From Prolixibacteraceae bacterium (GTDB lineage Bacteria > Bacteroidota > Bacteroidia > Bacteroidales > Prolixibacteraceae): a stretch of DNA of 64,000 nt. Numbering within the stretch: the stretch's first letter is position 1; every line of letters starts with the position of its first letter. This document shows, one piece after another, positions 47,079 through 57,252 of this stretch. Position numbers and translations under genes: made by a program. A model generated the notes under the pieces. The model searched no databases. It was not told the DNA's origin and saw only the letters and a list, made by a program, of their open reading frames with translations. The DNA is taken from positions 744,001 to 808,000 of the forward strand of contig CP082230.1 of NCBI GenBank assembly GCA_019856515.1, written 5' to 3'.

Positions 47079-48119
47079 ATGAGAATCGAGAACGAACTTA
47101 AGTTAGGTTTCAAAGATGTAATGTTTAGACCCAAACGATCGACTCTAAAGAGTAGATCTCAAGTGTCTCTCGAGCGAACGTTCAAATCAATGCATGCAGG
47201 TGTTGAAATCAAAGGAGTTCCTGTAATGGCTGCCAATATGGATACTGTCGGGACTTTTGAAACTGCCCTTGCATTATTTGAACATCAACTTTTTGTTGCA
47301 ATCCACAAGCACTATACAATTGAACAGTGGAACGAATTTCTTAAAAATGCTCCTAAAGGTATTGAGAATCATATTGCAGTCAGTACTGGAACTGGAGCTC
47401 AGGATGCACTTAAGGTTAAAGATATCCTTACTGCAAATCCTCAATTAAAATTCATATGTATTGATGTGGCCAATGGCTACTCAGAACATTTTGTCTCTTT
47501 TGTTAAAAATATGAGACTACAACATCCTGACAAAGTTATTATCGCAGGAAATGTTGTCACTGGCGAGATGGTTGAAGAGCTACTACTTGCTGGAGCGGAT
47601 ATGATTAAAGTCGGTATTGGCCCAGGATCCGTATGTACAACAAGAGTTAAAACAGGTGTAGGTTACCCTCAACTTTCAGCAATTATTGAATGTTCTGATG
47701 CAGCACACGGTCTTGGTGGATTAATCATTGCTGACGGAGGATGTGCTATTCCTGGAGATGTTGCAAAAGCATTTGGTGCTGGTGCTGATTTTGTTATGCT
47801 TGGTGGAATGCTAGCTGGTCATGATGAAAGTGGCGGAGAAACAGTAGAAGTCAATGGGAAGAAGTTTAAGAAATTCTACGGTATGAGTTCTTCAACAGCA
47901 ATGGAAAAACATGCTGGAGGTGTTGCTGAATATCGTGCTAGTGAAGGTAAAACAGTTGAAGTTCCTTATCGTGGTGCCATAAAAACAACTGTTCTTGATA
48001 TCCTAGGTGGTATCAGAAGTACATGTACCTACGTCGGAGCTGCAAAATTAAAAGAGCTCTCAAAACGTACAACATTTATTCGTGTTTCGGAACAGGAAAA
48101 TCGTGTCTACACAAAATAA
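47079..48119 (+). CDS. guaC: GMP reductase
   Basis: Cytoplasmic IMPDH/GMPR-family enzyme of 346 aa that reduces GMP to IMP with NADPH, for purine salvage. It starts [20 protein letters not shown], very like E. coli GuaC (347 aa). The catalytic Cys is C186 in [20 protein letters not shown]. The [16 protein letters not shown] loop and [18 protein letters not shown] near the C-terminus are also diagnostic. No CBS domains are present, which separates it from IMP dehydrogenase. Single gene with a clear terminator after it; a near-consensus -7 box (TATCTTTA) lies about 40 nt upstream. Confidence 0.96.
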   Translation: MRIENELKLGFKDVMFRPKRSTLKSRSQVSLERTFKSMHAGVEIKGVPVMAANMDTVGTFETALALFEHQLFVAIHKHYTIEQWNEFLKNAPKGIENHIAVSTGTGAQDALKVKDILTANPQLKFICIDVANGYSEHFVSFVKNMRLQHPDKVIIAGNVVTGEMVEELLLAGADMIKVGIGPGSVCTTRVKTGVGYPQLSAIIECSDAAHGLGGLIIADGGCAIPGDVAKAFGAGADFVMLGGMLAGHDESGGETVEVNGKKFKKFYGMSSSTAMEKHAGGVAEYRASEGKTVEVPYRGAIKTTVLDILGGIRSTCTYVGAAKLKELSKRTTFIRVSEQENRVYTK

Positions 48120-48141
48120 TATCATTCTATATTAAGGAAAC

Positions 48142-48173
48142 AATAAGGGAGTAGAAAAACTCCCTTATTTTAT
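48142..48173 (+). terminator. Terminator of guaC
   Basis: AATAAGGGAGT and ACTCCCTTATT form a perfect 11-bp stem with a 6-nt loop, followed by TTTATA. Confidence 0.85.
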
Positions 48174-48194
48174 ACCATTTACACCATAAGCTAT

Positions 48195-48202
48195 TACTTT
48201 TG
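48195..48202 (+). promoter_or_regulatory. -7 box at the DMT transporter start
   Basis: TACTTTTG matches TAnnTTTG and ends 5 nt before the ATG at 48208, so transcription would begin at or just before the start codon, implying a leaderless mRNA or a later start. Confidence 0.35.
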
Positions 48203-48207
48203 CGGCC

Positions 48208-49116
48208 ATGTGGATTTATTATGGTTTATTGGCCGCATTATTCCTTGGCTTTCATGGAATATGCAAGAAAATTAGTGTAAAGGATAACAAGGTTATTCCT
48301 GTTCTATTTTTAACTTCTTTATCAGGACTCATTTTTATTAGTCCTATCTATTTCATTTCAAGATTACAGCCTGAATTAGCACAAAATTGGGGATTATATA
48401 TTAACCCAATTGAAGCAAAAGACCATCTTTTGATCTTTTTCAAATCTCTGTTAATGACCTTCTCATGGATATTAGGCTACAGCGCACTTAAACACCTACC
48501 TATTAGCATAGTATCACCGATACGAGCTGCAGGGCCATTCTTCACCCTATTAGGAGCACTGTTTATCTACGGGGAGAGCCCATCTATAATTCAATGGGCT
48601 GGATTCACTATGATATTAATATCTATGTGGCTCTACTCTAAAATAGGAAAGCTAGAAGGAATAGACTTTAGGCGTAATCGTTGGATCATTGCTATCATTC
48701 TAGCTACTCTGTTTGGTGCCTCGAGTGGATTATATGACAAATTTCTCATCCAATATCAATCATACGAACCACAAACCGTGCAATTCTGGTTTTTCTTCTA
48801 TGTTGTAACATTAGTTGGGATTGTCTTATTATGGATGAATTTCAAACAACCAATACAGGTAAAAGGTATTCAATGGAGGTGGTCTATTCCATTTGTAGGA
48901 GTACTTCTTGTCCTTGCAGACTTCAGTTACTTTCATGGACTTCAAAACAAAGAGGCAATGATCATGCTTCTCTCTGCAGTAAAAAGATGTCAGATTTTTA
49001 TTGCTGTATTCATTGGAGGGTGGATCTTCAAAGAGAAAAATAAAAAGAAGAAGCTGATACCTTTACTAGGAGTCTTTATCGGTGTACTAATGATTCTTTT
49101 TGCGACAACAATATAA
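48208..49116 (+). CDS. EamA/DMT-family transporter
   Basis: Inner-membrane protein of 302 aa with about ten helices in two repeated EamA halves (about 1-140 and 150-300). GHLPISIVSPIRAAGPFFTLLGA-like text at 90-112 (here HLPISIVSPIRAAGPF) and the matching NKEAMIMLLSAVKRCQIFIAVFIGGWIFKE in the second half are the paired motifs of the family. Drug/metabolite exporters of this kind move amino acids, nucleobases or other small molecules; the substrate here is unknown. The ATG at 48208 begins directly with the first helix (MWIYYGLLAALFLGFHG). Confidence 0.87.
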   Translation: MWIYYGLLAALFLGFHGICKKISVKDNKVIPVLFLTSLSGLIFISPIYFISRLQPELAQNWGLYINPIEAKDHLLIFFKSLLMTFSWILGYSALKHLPISIVSPIRAAGPFFTLLGALFIYGESPSIIQWAGFTMILISMWLYSKIGKLEGIDFRRNRWIIAIILATLFGASSGLYDKFLIQYQSYEPQTVQFWFFFYVVTLVGIVLLWMNFKQPIQVKGIQWRWSIPFVGVLLVLADFSYFHGLQNKEAMIMLLSAVKRCQIFIAVFIGGWIFKEKNKKKKLIPLLGVFIGVLMILFATTI

Positions 49117-49131
49117 AATACAGTTCGAACA

Positions 49132-49161
49132 AAAAGGAGGCACTATAAATAGCCTCCTTTT
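49132..49161. terminator. Bidirectional terminator
   Basis: AAAAGGAGGC and GCCTCCTTTT form a 10-bp stem with a 10-nt loop between the convergent DMT transporter and GH29 genes. Confidence 0.85.
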
Positions 49162-49182
49162 CAACACATTTATATATGTGAG

Positions 49183-51018
49183 CTACTTCTCTAAATAGTT
49201 TTCAATTTTTAAAGTCCAACCATAACGACAAGGCAGATCATCTGGACCAAATGATGACAAATCAACCTCAACTGCCCCTTTTCGATATCTCCATTTCAAT
49301 GGTCTATCCTCACCCAATAGTGTTATCTTAGTATTTCTTAAAGGCTTATCTATTGGAATACGAACAACATCTCCTGGCCATTCAAGCAAAATTGCATATA
49401 ATGAATTATTATTCACTGTATAAACCATATAATCCTCCATAGACTGATACTTAGCCCTTAAACCATGTTGATTCGTTGTTTCATCAACAAATAGCACATC
49501 ATTTGGAACAACAATTAGTTCTGATGAAACTTCAGTGACATCCTTCCATTTTAATGAAACAGAAGCATTCCTTTTTTTCTCAAAATAATCAATCTTAATC
49601 TTATACCTTGTACCTTCATTCAAAAATATCCGATTGAATTTATTGGTAGCCTCATTATTAGTCATAACATTTCCATCAGCAGTTTGCTTTGACTCTTCCG
49701 AATTATCAACAATCAAACGATCATCAATCCATAATTTAGCCCCATCATCCGCCTTTAAATCAAAAAGATATTCACCATTCTGATTTGGCGAAATATATCC
49801 TTCCCATGTAACTGTAAAATCATCTTCCTTGATATTTTCAATAGGCCTATTTCTTACCCAATTAAAACTCACAACGGAATCCACTAATTCTTCAATCACA
49901 GGTCTCTCTTCATGTGTTTTCTGATTCCATGCATATGAACTATAAATAGCTTCTTGATTCACTCCAATCCAATCCCCCAATTGAATTAGACGTTCTTGTT
50001 GAAGAAGAGGAATCTGCCCATCAGCCTTTGGACCGACATTTAAAGTTATTCCACCTCCATTAGCTACAGCCTTCACAAAGAAATGAATCAACTCTTCAGG
50101 TGTCATATAAGCATCTAAGGTCTCATTTCTATTTAAACCAAAAGATCGTCCTAAACCTCGACACTCACTCCAAGGACGATCTTTTGAAACAATACCCGAA
50201 CTATACTCTGGAGTTAGAAACCCAATATCCGAGCCACTCCCCCATCTATTATTTGTAATTGCCTTATTACCTACAGTATTATAATACCACCCAATTAATT
50301 GCCTAGCATGCCACTCTTCTGCAGAATTCCACCACTCTCCATCAGTAAACAGAACTGTAGGCTTATATCTTGAGATCAACTCCTTAAATTGAGGAATCAT
50401 ATGTTGATCCACATATGGTCCAATCTTTCGAGGATCATCAGTGTCCCATTTATGCAACTCATTATTCCACTCTGGAAGACTGTAATAGAGCCCCATTTCG
50501 AGCCCCTCCTTACGAACAGCTTTTGTTAGATCTCCCACTAAATCACGATGTGGCCCAGTCTCTACACTATTCCATCCTGGAGCATATTCACTATCCCATA
50601 AACAATAGCCATCATGATGCTTTGCTACAAAAAGAACATACTTAGCACCAGAAGCCTTAAATAGATGAGCCCACTGATTGGGATCCCAAAGTTCTGCCTT
50701 AAATAGGGTTTTAAAATCTCTATATGTAAAATCATCTCCGTAGATACGGTGCTGAAAATCCAATCTCGCAGAATCTTGAAGTTGCACTCCTCTCAAATAC
50801 CATTCAGCATACCCCTCTTTACTTGCCATTGAAGGAACGGAATAGAGTCCCCAGTGAATAAAAATACCCAGCTTTGCATCTTTAAACCATTGTGGATAAG
50901 GTCGAGATTTCAATTCATCCCAACTAGGATTTTCTGAAAATTGTTGCGTCTCTTGAGCAGTCACAGAACTAAAAACTACAAGACAAAAAAATAATAATAA
51001 TTGTACTTTCTTTTTCAT
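49183..51018 (-). CDS. GH29 alpha-L-fucosidase with PA14-like domain
   Basis: A 611-aa secreted fucosidase with signal peptide (about 1-21). The GH29 barrel shows FKDAKLGIFIHWGLYSVPS, AKHHDGYCLWDS and PTVLFTDGEWW, where D226 is the expected nucleophile. A PA14-like carbohydrate-binding domain follows at about 385-520 (WEGYISPNQNGEYLF; DDGAKLWIDDRLI), and a small beta domain closes the protein. It differs from the PUL 2 GH29 in domain layout, so it may act on a different fucose linkage or on polymeric substrate. It is divergent from the beta-helix protein gene, sharing a 343-nt promoter region. Confidence 0.92.
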   Translation of the reverse strand: MKKKVQLLLFFCLVVFSSVTAQETQQFSENPSWDELKSRPYPQWFKDAKLGIFIHWGLYSVPSMASKEGYAEWYLRGVQLQDSARLDFQHRIYGDDFTYRDFKTLFKAELWDPNQWAHLFKASGAKYVLFVAKHHDGYCLWDSEYAPGWNSVETGPHRDLVGDLTKAVRKEGLEMGLYYSLPEWNNELHKWDTDDPRKIGPYVDQHMIPQFKELISRYKPTVLFTDGEWWNSAEEWHARQLIGWYYNTVGNKAITNNRWGSGSDIGFLTPEYSSGIVSKDRPWSECRGLGRSFGLNRNETLDAYMTPEELIHFFVKAVANGGGITLNVGPKADGQIPLLQQERLIQLGDWIGVNQEAIYSSYAWNQKTHEERPVIEELVDSVVSFNWVRNRPIENIKEDDFTVTWEGYISPNQNGEYLFDLKADDGAKLWIDDRLIVDNSEESKQTADGNVMTNNEATNKFNRIFLNEGTRYKIKIDYFEKKRNASVSLKWKDVTEVSSELIVVPNDVLFVDETTNQHGLRAKYQSMEDYMVYTVNNNSLYAILLEWPGDVVRIPIDKPLRNTKITLLGEDRPLKWRYRKGAVEVDLSSFGPDDLPCRYGWTLKIENYLEK

Positions 51019-51361
51019 ATAAATACCGTGTTATATTCTCATCCTATAAATATCACGAATTCAGCTGAAATTGTCAAATAGTCTAGAGTCTTTACATGAG
51101 ATATAACATTTCATTAGAAGCATTAACAAAACAATAATCCAATATCGTCAAGAAGAGATCAAATGAACGATCAGAAACAGCATAGAAAAACTAGGATATA
51201 AGAACTACACATTATACAAAACAACAGGACTAACACATTTATTTCACACCTTAACACAAGAGGTACATATATATTACAAAACACTCAATTTCATGTTATT
51301 ACAAAAAGATATAAAACCATATTTTTGAGAAATATTACCACAATTAATATTTCTACAACCA
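51019..51361. promoter_or_regulatory. Divergent promoter region of GH29-PA14 and beta-helix genes
   Basis: 343 nt without a gene. On the plus strand TATTTTTG (51320-51327) matches the -7 consensus exactly, 34 nt before the beta-helix gene. For the minus-strand GH29 gene a TTTG and a weak -7 box lie near 51080-51050. A shared regulator site is plausible but none was identified. Confidence 0.4.
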
Positions 51362-54300
51362 ATGACACGAATATTTACATTTCTAATGATGTGGACATTT
51401 ATCACTACATCAATTATGGCTCAAAAACATTTATATGTTTCAAAGGGAGCCAATGCATCTGATGCAAATACAGGAACTGAAGCCAAGCCATTGGCAACCA
51501 TAGAACATGCACTACAAAGACTTAATAATGAAGGTGGTGGGGTGTTAATCATCAAAGAGGGCAGATACAAACCAGAACTCATCTTAAGCGGCTACAAAGA
51601 CATCACCATCGAAGCACAAGATGATGCAGAAGTTATTATAGATGGAACAACAGCTATTGATCAGGAATGGAAAAAAGAGACAATGCTCACAAACATCTAT
51701 AGTACTAAAATACCATTCAAGACTTGGCAACTTTTCATTGACAATCAACAGCAGATAAATGCACGTTGGCCTAATGCAAAATTTGAAGATCAATCAATAT
51801 TTGATCACCACAAATGGGCAAAAGGAGACGATAATATGACCCTAGCTGATGGTGAGATGAATATCAATCCAACAACACATAACCTATCAGCATTACCATT
51901 CAGTATTAAAGGAGCAATGATGGTAGGAAATATTGGATCTTACACATCCACCTGTCGTTTGGTGACAGCACACACTATAGGCGAAAACAAATTCTTCTAT
52001 AATAAAACAGGGTATAATAAGAAAAAACATCAATACCTATTTATCGAAGGATTGAAGGAACTAATTGATGCTCCAAATGAGTGGTGCTACAATCAAAAAG
52101 AGAAAAAGCTATATGTATACGGAGACCCTTCGGGTAGAGAGATTAAGGCAAAAACCATCTCTTATTCTTTTGATTTCAATAAATCAACGAATATAAAAAT
52201 TAAAGGAATAAAATTCTTTGCCACCACAATTCAAGCTATAGGGTGTACAGATTTCACAGTAGAATCTTGCACTTTCTCCTACCCTAGCTGCAGCAAAAGA
52301 ATGCTTAGAGATGAGGGAGCACAGCTAAGTACAAAACTACAAGGAAAAGGGGTAAGAGGATATGCGAAAAACACCTTGCGAAAATGTCTTATCGAACATA
52401 CAGATGGAACAGGACTTATTCTTAATGGAACACACAATACAGTCGACAGTTGTTACTTTCAATATATTGATTACACTTGTGCTGCTATTCCTGGGCCAGG
52501 AGCAACAATTAACACAAAAGGCAGTCATTTAACATTCACACACAACACAGTACACACAACAGGTGCATCAGAGATGCTTGTAATGGTGCCCAATTCCTTA
52601 ATTGCATTCAATGAAGTCTGGAATACAGGGTTATGTCAAAATGATGGTGCAATTATGGCATTTGGAAGAGGAGCTCCAACTAATAGTCGGATACACCATA
52701 ACTGGCTTCATGACACGCGAAAAGGTGGTATACGCTTTGATGCACCAATGAACATGTCTCCAATGGGTGGAAAACATGGTACAATCGATCATAACATGCT
52801 ATGGAATTGTGGTGTTGGTCTAATGGTAAAAGGCGATTTTCACCATGTATTTAATAACACTGTTCTCAACACCAAAGGGATGGGGATGATTATTATAAAC
52901 GAATCCATGATCGATCCAAAAACAAAAAAGACAATCTACAGCAACAGAAATAGTTCAGTCTGTAACAACCTAGCTTATACTATTTCAGGTCATCGTAGAA
53001 ATCGATATGTAGATGATCCAATAAAACCAAGTCATGTATTAGTAAAAACATTTGAGTCTAATATTTTTAATAAAGAGAATGAATCACATGTCGATCCTTC
53101 ATCTCTGATCTCCAACCCTAGAGATTACGACTTCACACCCAAAGCGTCTGCGACTCAAGTTATCAACAAAGGAGTGGAAGACAAAACAAGTCCATTTACA
53201 TTAACGGCAGGATCAGTCAACAAGCCTGACATTGGAGCCTACGAATTTGGAGCAACCCCTTGGACTGCTGGTGCTAGGTGGAAACCTGATTTCTTTCCAT
53301 GGAATCAAGACAAATTAACTTTCAGTATTAGCAATAACACAATTTTAGAGGGACAAGTAGCGAATATCACAGTGAAAGTAAATCAAGCTATTTCCTCAAC
53401 GATGAAAGTGAAGCTAGGAATAACGGATATTACTACAACTGAATCCGACTTCAATCACAATGAGATTGAAATTACATTCCCTCCTTACTCTAGAATAGCC
53501 AAAGTTAATATAGCCACCCATATCGACAAAGAAAATGAAAGAGATGAAGTATTTGAAATCAAAGTAAAATCGAATTCACTAGCGAAAGCATTTATCACAA
53601 AAGAAGGAGTGGTAACAATTAGAGGAACGAAATACGATAACACAAAAACCAAATCAGGCTTTATATGGAATCCCGACTTTGACCTTTTGAATAATTACAC
53701 CTCATATTGGAATATTAAACTTAACAACAAAGCGAAAAATACAGTTTGTATTTTAAATGATGCCACGATAGGATCACCCTTTACAGATAAAAAACAGCTA
53801 TCTATTGACATTATTGATGACCTTAGAGATAACTTTGTAAAATTAGAATCTCGTATTGATACATTATTTACAAAAGGAAGCTCAGGAATAGATGTAGAAG
53901 TAAAATTCTCACTAAAAACATCAACAAAAATTGGAGAATCATTTCGGGTAATACTATATAACAATGGACCTTTGAACAACAAGCATATAAAAAACCAAAT
54001 CATAAGTAATAACGATTGGAATCAATATAGCTACAAATTCCAATTAGATCCACAGAGCGAACCATTTAAACTTAATTTAGTTCTAGAACTAGGAAAACTA
54101 AAAGGAACCTCTCAGTTGGATAATTTCAGATCTAAAATCACTGGAGATATCGAGATTGGCAACAACAGTTTAAAAACCTCAAGTCGTTCCTTAAGCACAA
54201 AGTATAGAACAACAATATACCCTTCTCCTGCAAAGGATTTAATTAATATATTCTCAACATTCAACAACCTAACTAAAATCAAAATAATTAATCTAGATGG

Positions 54301-54439
54301 TAAATTACGACTAACAAAAAAAGTAATAAACTCATCTTCTCAAACACTAAACGTAGCTACATTAGCAAGAGGCATCTATGTTTTAGAACTTATGTATAAA
54401 GATGGAACAATAGACTCTCAGAAAATCATACTACAATAG
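51362..54439 (+). CDS. Secreted beta-helix, Calx-beta and T9SS-tail protein
   Basis: A 1025-aa exported protein. After a signal peptide (about 1-20) comes a right-handed beta-helix region (about 24-640) opening with LYVSKGANASDANTGTEAKP, the start seen in many carbohydrate-active beta-helix proteins. A Calx-beta-like domain follows at about 653-756 (ILEGQVANITVKVNQ), then a CBM-like beta-sandwich (about 765-940, from NPDFDLLNNYTSYW). The last 75 or so residues are a T9SS sorting domain (YPSPAKDLINIF; LARGIYVLEL). A lyase or glycosidase acting on a sulfated or fucosylated polymer is likely but the family is not certain. It is a single gene, divergent from the GH29-PA14 gene. Confidence 0.72.
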   Translation: MTRIFTFLMMWTFITTSIMAQKHLYVSKGANASDANTGTEAKPLATIEHALQRLNNEGGGVLIIKEGRYKPELILSGYKDITIEAQDDAEVIIDGTTAIDQEWKKETMLTNIYSTKIPFKTWQLFIDNQQQINARWPNAKFEDQSIFDHHKWAKGDDNMTLADGEMNINPTTHNLSALPFSIKGAMMVGNIGSYTSTCRLVTAHTIGENKFFYNKTGYNKKKHQYLFIEGLKELIDAPNEWCYNQKEKKLYVYGDPSGREIKAKTISYSFDFNKSTNIKIKGIKFFATTIQAIGCTDFTVESCTFSYPSCSKRMLRDEGAQLSTKLQGKGVRGYAKNTLRKCLIEHTDGTGLILNGTHNTVDSCYFQYIDYTCAAIPGPGATINTKGSHLTFTHNTVHTTGASEMLVMVPNSLIAFNEVWNTGLCQNDGAIMAFGRGAPTNSRIHHNWLHDTRKGGIRFDAPMNMSPMGGKHGTIDHNMLWNCGVGLMVKGDFHHVFNNTVLNTKGMGMIIINESMIDPKTKKTIYSNRNSSVCNNLAYTISGHRRNRYVDDPIKPSHVLVKTFESNIFNKENESHVDPSSLISNPRDYDFTPKASATQVINKGVEDKTSPFTLTAGSVNKPDIGAYEFGATPWTAGARWKPDFFPWNQDKLTFSISNNTILEGQVANITVKVNQAISSTMKVKLGITDITTTESDFNHNEIEITFPPYSRIAKVNIATHIDKENERDEVFEIKVKSNSLAKAFITKEGVVTIRGTKYDNTKTKSGFIWNPDFDLLNNYTSYWNIKLNNKAKNTVCILNDATIGSPFTDKKQLSIDIIDDLRDNFVKLESRIDTLFTKGSSGIDVEVKFSLKTSTKIGESFRVILYNNGPLNNKHIKNQIISNNDWNQYSYKFQLDPQSEPFKLNLVLELGKLKGTSQLDNFRSKITGDIEIGNNSLKTSSRSLSTKYRTTIYPSPAKDLINIFSTFNNLTKIKIINLDGKLRLTKKVINSSSQTLNVATLARGIYVLELMYKDGTIDSQKIILQ

Positions 54440-54607
54440 GAGTAAATCGAAAGAGGTACTATATCAAGTCTATTTCAAATGGAATATCAATAAACTAGTT
54501 TAGGCAAAAAAATTAATGAAGCCTTGCCTCGATAGCTTATTCTAAGCTATACAACAAAGATAAAACATAAGAATATAGAATTGACAATAACTTATTACAT
54601 AACAAAC

Positions 54608-54642
54608 AAAAGGCTGTCTCTTAATCAAAGACAGCCTTTTTT
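54608..54642. terminator. Bidirectional terminator
   Basis: AAAAGGCTGTCT and AGACAGCCTTTT form a 12-bp stem with a 9-nt loop and T-runs on both strands, between the convergent beta-helix and argS genes. Confidence 0.9.
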
Positions 54643-54662
54643 AATATGTTTGAAAGAGATGA

Positions 54663-56453
54663 CTACATTCTTTCTGGAACTTCGATACCAAGTAAAGAAA
54701 AACCTGATTTAATTACCTTTCCAACCTGAGCAGCTAAAGCCAAACGGAATGATTGAATGTCTTTATTTTCCTCTTTGTTAATACTATATTCATGGTAAAA
54801 TTGATTAAAGCATTTCACCAAATCATATACATAGTTTGCAATCAAAGCAGGACTATGGTTCTTTCCTGCATCAGCAACACATGAACCGTAAAGAGACAAC
54901 ACCTTAATCAGCTCAATCTCTTTCGCATTAGGAGCAATATTAGGAACAACTGACGGCACATTAATTCCAGCTTCATTTGCTTTTCTCAATACACTCTGGA
55001 TTCGAGCATAAGTATATTGAATAAAAGGACCAGTATTTCCATTAAAATCAATTGATTCTTCTGGATTAAACATCATCCCTTTTTTAGGATCAACCTTAAG
55101 CATGAAATATTTAAGTGCGCCAAGAGCAACAATACGATAGATATTCTCTTTCTCGGCATCAGTATAACCATCTAATTTACCAAGATCTTCCGACACCTTG
55201 CGCGCAACAGAGATCATCTCATCCATCAAATCATCCGCATCTACGACCGTACCTTCTCTCGATTTCATCTTTCCTTGTGGTAACTCGACCATACCATAAG
55301 AAAAGTGATAAAGATCTTTACCCCACTTATATCCAAGTTTATCTAACAAAATAGACAATACCTGAAAGTGATAAATCTGCTCATTTCCTACCACATAAAT
55401 CATGTGATCAATAGGATAATCCTCATAACGCATTTGTGCTGTTCCGATATCCTGAGTCATATAGACAGAAGTTCCATCCGAACGCAACAAAATTTTCTTA
55501 TCTAATCCATCAGATTCTAGATCAGCCCAAACGGACCCATCATCTTCCTGTATAAATTCACCTTCTTTAAGACCTCTAAGGACTTCATCTCGACCTGTTA
55601 GATATGTATCTGACTCATAATAGATTTTATCAAAACTTACCCCTAAACGCTTGTAAGTCTCATCAAACCCTTTGTATACCCAACCATTCATTTTTCGCCA
55701 AAGAGCAATAGTCTCTTCATCCTTATTTTCCCACTTTCTTAAAAGATCACGAGTATCAATCATACAAGGAGCCTTCTCTTTTGCTTCATCTTCCGACATG
55801 CCTTCTGCAACTAGTTCATTGACCTGTTGCTTATACATCTTGTCAAACTTCACATAATACTCACCAACTAAGTGATCCCCTTTTTTGTTTGATGATTCGG
55901 GCGTTTCTCCATTTCCTTCTTTAATCCATGCATACATAGATTTACAGATATGAATACCTCTATCATTAACAATATTCGTTTTCACCACTTTGTTTCCATT
56001 GGCTTCCATTATTTCACTAATAGAGAAGCCCAACAAGTTATTACGAATATGTCCTAAGTGAAGAGGTTTATTTGTATTCGGAGATGAATACTCAATCATT
56101 ACTAATTCCGAATCTTCTGTTACTGGCTTAAAACCATATTGAGGATTTCCAGAAATCTCATTCAAAACTCCAACCCAATATGCAGTAGAAATAGAAAGAT
56201 TTAGAAAGCCCTTTACTATGTTATAATCAGAGATCTCTTCAAGGTTTTCCTTTAGATAATCACCAATCTCCTGAGCAGTTACTTCAGGAGATTTCTTCGA
56301 TACTCGCAAAAAAGGAAACACAACAACAGTCTTATCACCATCAAATTCTTTTCGAGTTTGCTGTATTTGAACTTGTGATTCATCAATATCACTTTGATAT
56401 AAAGCGGCAATAGCTTCCTTTACTTTACTCTTAATTATAACTTCTATATCCAT
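54663..56453 (-). CDS. argS: Arginyl-tRNA synthetase
   Basis: Class I aminoacyl-tRNA synthetase of 596 aa. The N-terminal Arg-tRNA-synthetase domain (about 1-95) is followed by the catalytic domain with SSPNTNKPLHLGHIRNN, whose HLGH (132-135) is the HIGH motif. GKMKSREGTVV provides the KMSKS-equivalent loop. The DALR anticodon-binding domain fills the end (from about 470). Length is normal for the family. It is a single gene with a consensus -7 box about 75 nt upstream. Confidence 0.97.
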   Translation of the reverse strand: MDIEVIIKSKVKEAIAALYQSDIDESQVQIQQTRKEFDGDKTVVVFPFLRVSKKSPEVTAQEIGDYLKENLEEISDYNIVKGFLNLSISTAYWVGVLNEISGNPQYGFKPVTEDSELVMIEYSSPNTNKPLHLGHIRNNLLGFSISEIMEANGNKVVKTNIVNDRGIHICKSMYAWIKEGNGETPESSNKKGDHLVGEYYVKFDKMYKQQVNELVAEGMSEDEAKEKAPCMIDTRDLLRKWENKDEETIALWRKMNGWVYKGFDETYKRLGVSFDKIYYESDTYLTGRDEVLRGLKEGEFIQEDDGSVWADLESDGLDKKILLRSDGTSVYMTQDIGTAQMRYEDYPIDHMIYVVGNEQIYHFQVLSILLDKLGYKWGKDLYHFSYGMVELPQGKMKSREGTVVDADDLMDEMISVARKVSEDLGKLDGYTDAEKENIYRIVALGALKYFMLKVDPKKGMMFNPEESIDFNGNTGPFIQYTYARIQSVLRKANEAGINVPSVVPNIAPNAKEIELIKVLSLYGSCVADAGKNHSPALIANYVYDLVKCFNQFYHEYSINKEENKDIQSFRLALAAQVGKVIKSGFSLLGIEVPERM

Positions 56454-56528
56454 TTCTCTATTTAATAAATATACGGTTTGATCAATTGTTACTGTTTTTT
56501 GCCGTAAAAACTAAAAACAGTCTGCTCA

Positions 56529-56536
56529 CAAAGATA
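56529..56536 (-). promoter_or_regulatory. -7 box of argS
   Basis: TATCTTTG on the minus strand matches TAnnTTTG exactly, about 75 nt before the argS start. No strong -33 TTG was found. Confidence 0.45.
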
Positions 56537-56625
56537 AACAATAGTTACAGAACATCACTTAAGGTTCGTTTTACAAATTCACTTTTTTCAAAAAAAAGAG
56601 ATGAATAATGAATAAAAGATGAATA

Positions 56626-57120
56626 TTATTGAATATCGCTTATAATTGGGCCGTAAGCGGTCTCTTTAACGAGCAATTGAACAATCACGTACTTCTTCTT
56701 TTTTGTTGTTAATCGGCAATTAACAAACATAGCCCCTTTCATTACTTGATGACTTACCACATCAAAATGCTTTATGTCTTTGGTATTGACTGTTACTAAC
56801 CCATCATACTCTCGATGCTCTTCTTTCCCAACCCAAAAATGATCGAGGTAAGGCTCCCACTGTTTTTTATCTTCAATGATAGTCGAATTTTGGCACATCA
56901 TCTTAATCATCATCTTCTCGTCATGACGCTCAATAGCTTTTGTTAAGTCTACAAAAAAATCACCATATTGAGAAGGTACGCCTTCAACAGTTTTTAATCC
57001 ATGCTGAAGAAAAGCAGGACTCGTTGATTTATTATCAGCTTCTGCTCTCTGATTTTGAGCCATTAAAGTAAAAGAGAAAAAAATCATTAGTATAAATAAT
57101 ACATTTTGTTTTATCATCAC
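56626..57120 (-). CDS. Hypothetical secreted protein
   Basis: A 164-aa protein with a clear signal peptide (about 1-22, cleaving after LMA). The mature part (FVDLTKAIERHDEKMM; YVIVQLLVKETAYGPIISDI) has an alternating alpha/beta pattern that could be an NTF2/SnoaL-like fold, but I do not recognise a family. It lies downstream of the sulfatase at 57253 on the same strand, with a terminator-like hairpin between them, so it is probably expressed separately. Confidence 0.65.
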   Translation of the reverse strand: MMIKQNVLFILMIFFSFTLMAQNQRAEADNKSTSPAFLQHGLKTVEGVPSQYGDFFVDLTKAIERHDEKMMIKMMCQNSTIIEDKKQWEPYLDHFWVGKEEHREYDGLVTVNTKDIKHFDVVSHQVMKGAMFVNCRLTTKKKKYVIVQLLVKETAYGPIISDIQ

Positions 57121-57202
57121 AAGACTGATTTAGTTATTTAAAGTTTACGATATGAAGGATATTTAAGACCTTCATCGAGATGTTTAAAGATTAGAAATAG
57201 AA

Positions 57203-57234
57203 AAAAGGAAGTCAACCTTTTGACCTCCCCTTTT
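57203..57234 (-). terminator. Probable terminator of the CTAGR sulfatase gene
   Basis: GGAAGTCAA pairs with TTGACCTCC at eight of nine positions, flanked by A-rich and T-rich stretches, 18 nt beyond the sulfatase stop. Confidence 0.55.
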
Positions 57235-57252
57235 CACAATCTATCACTTTAA

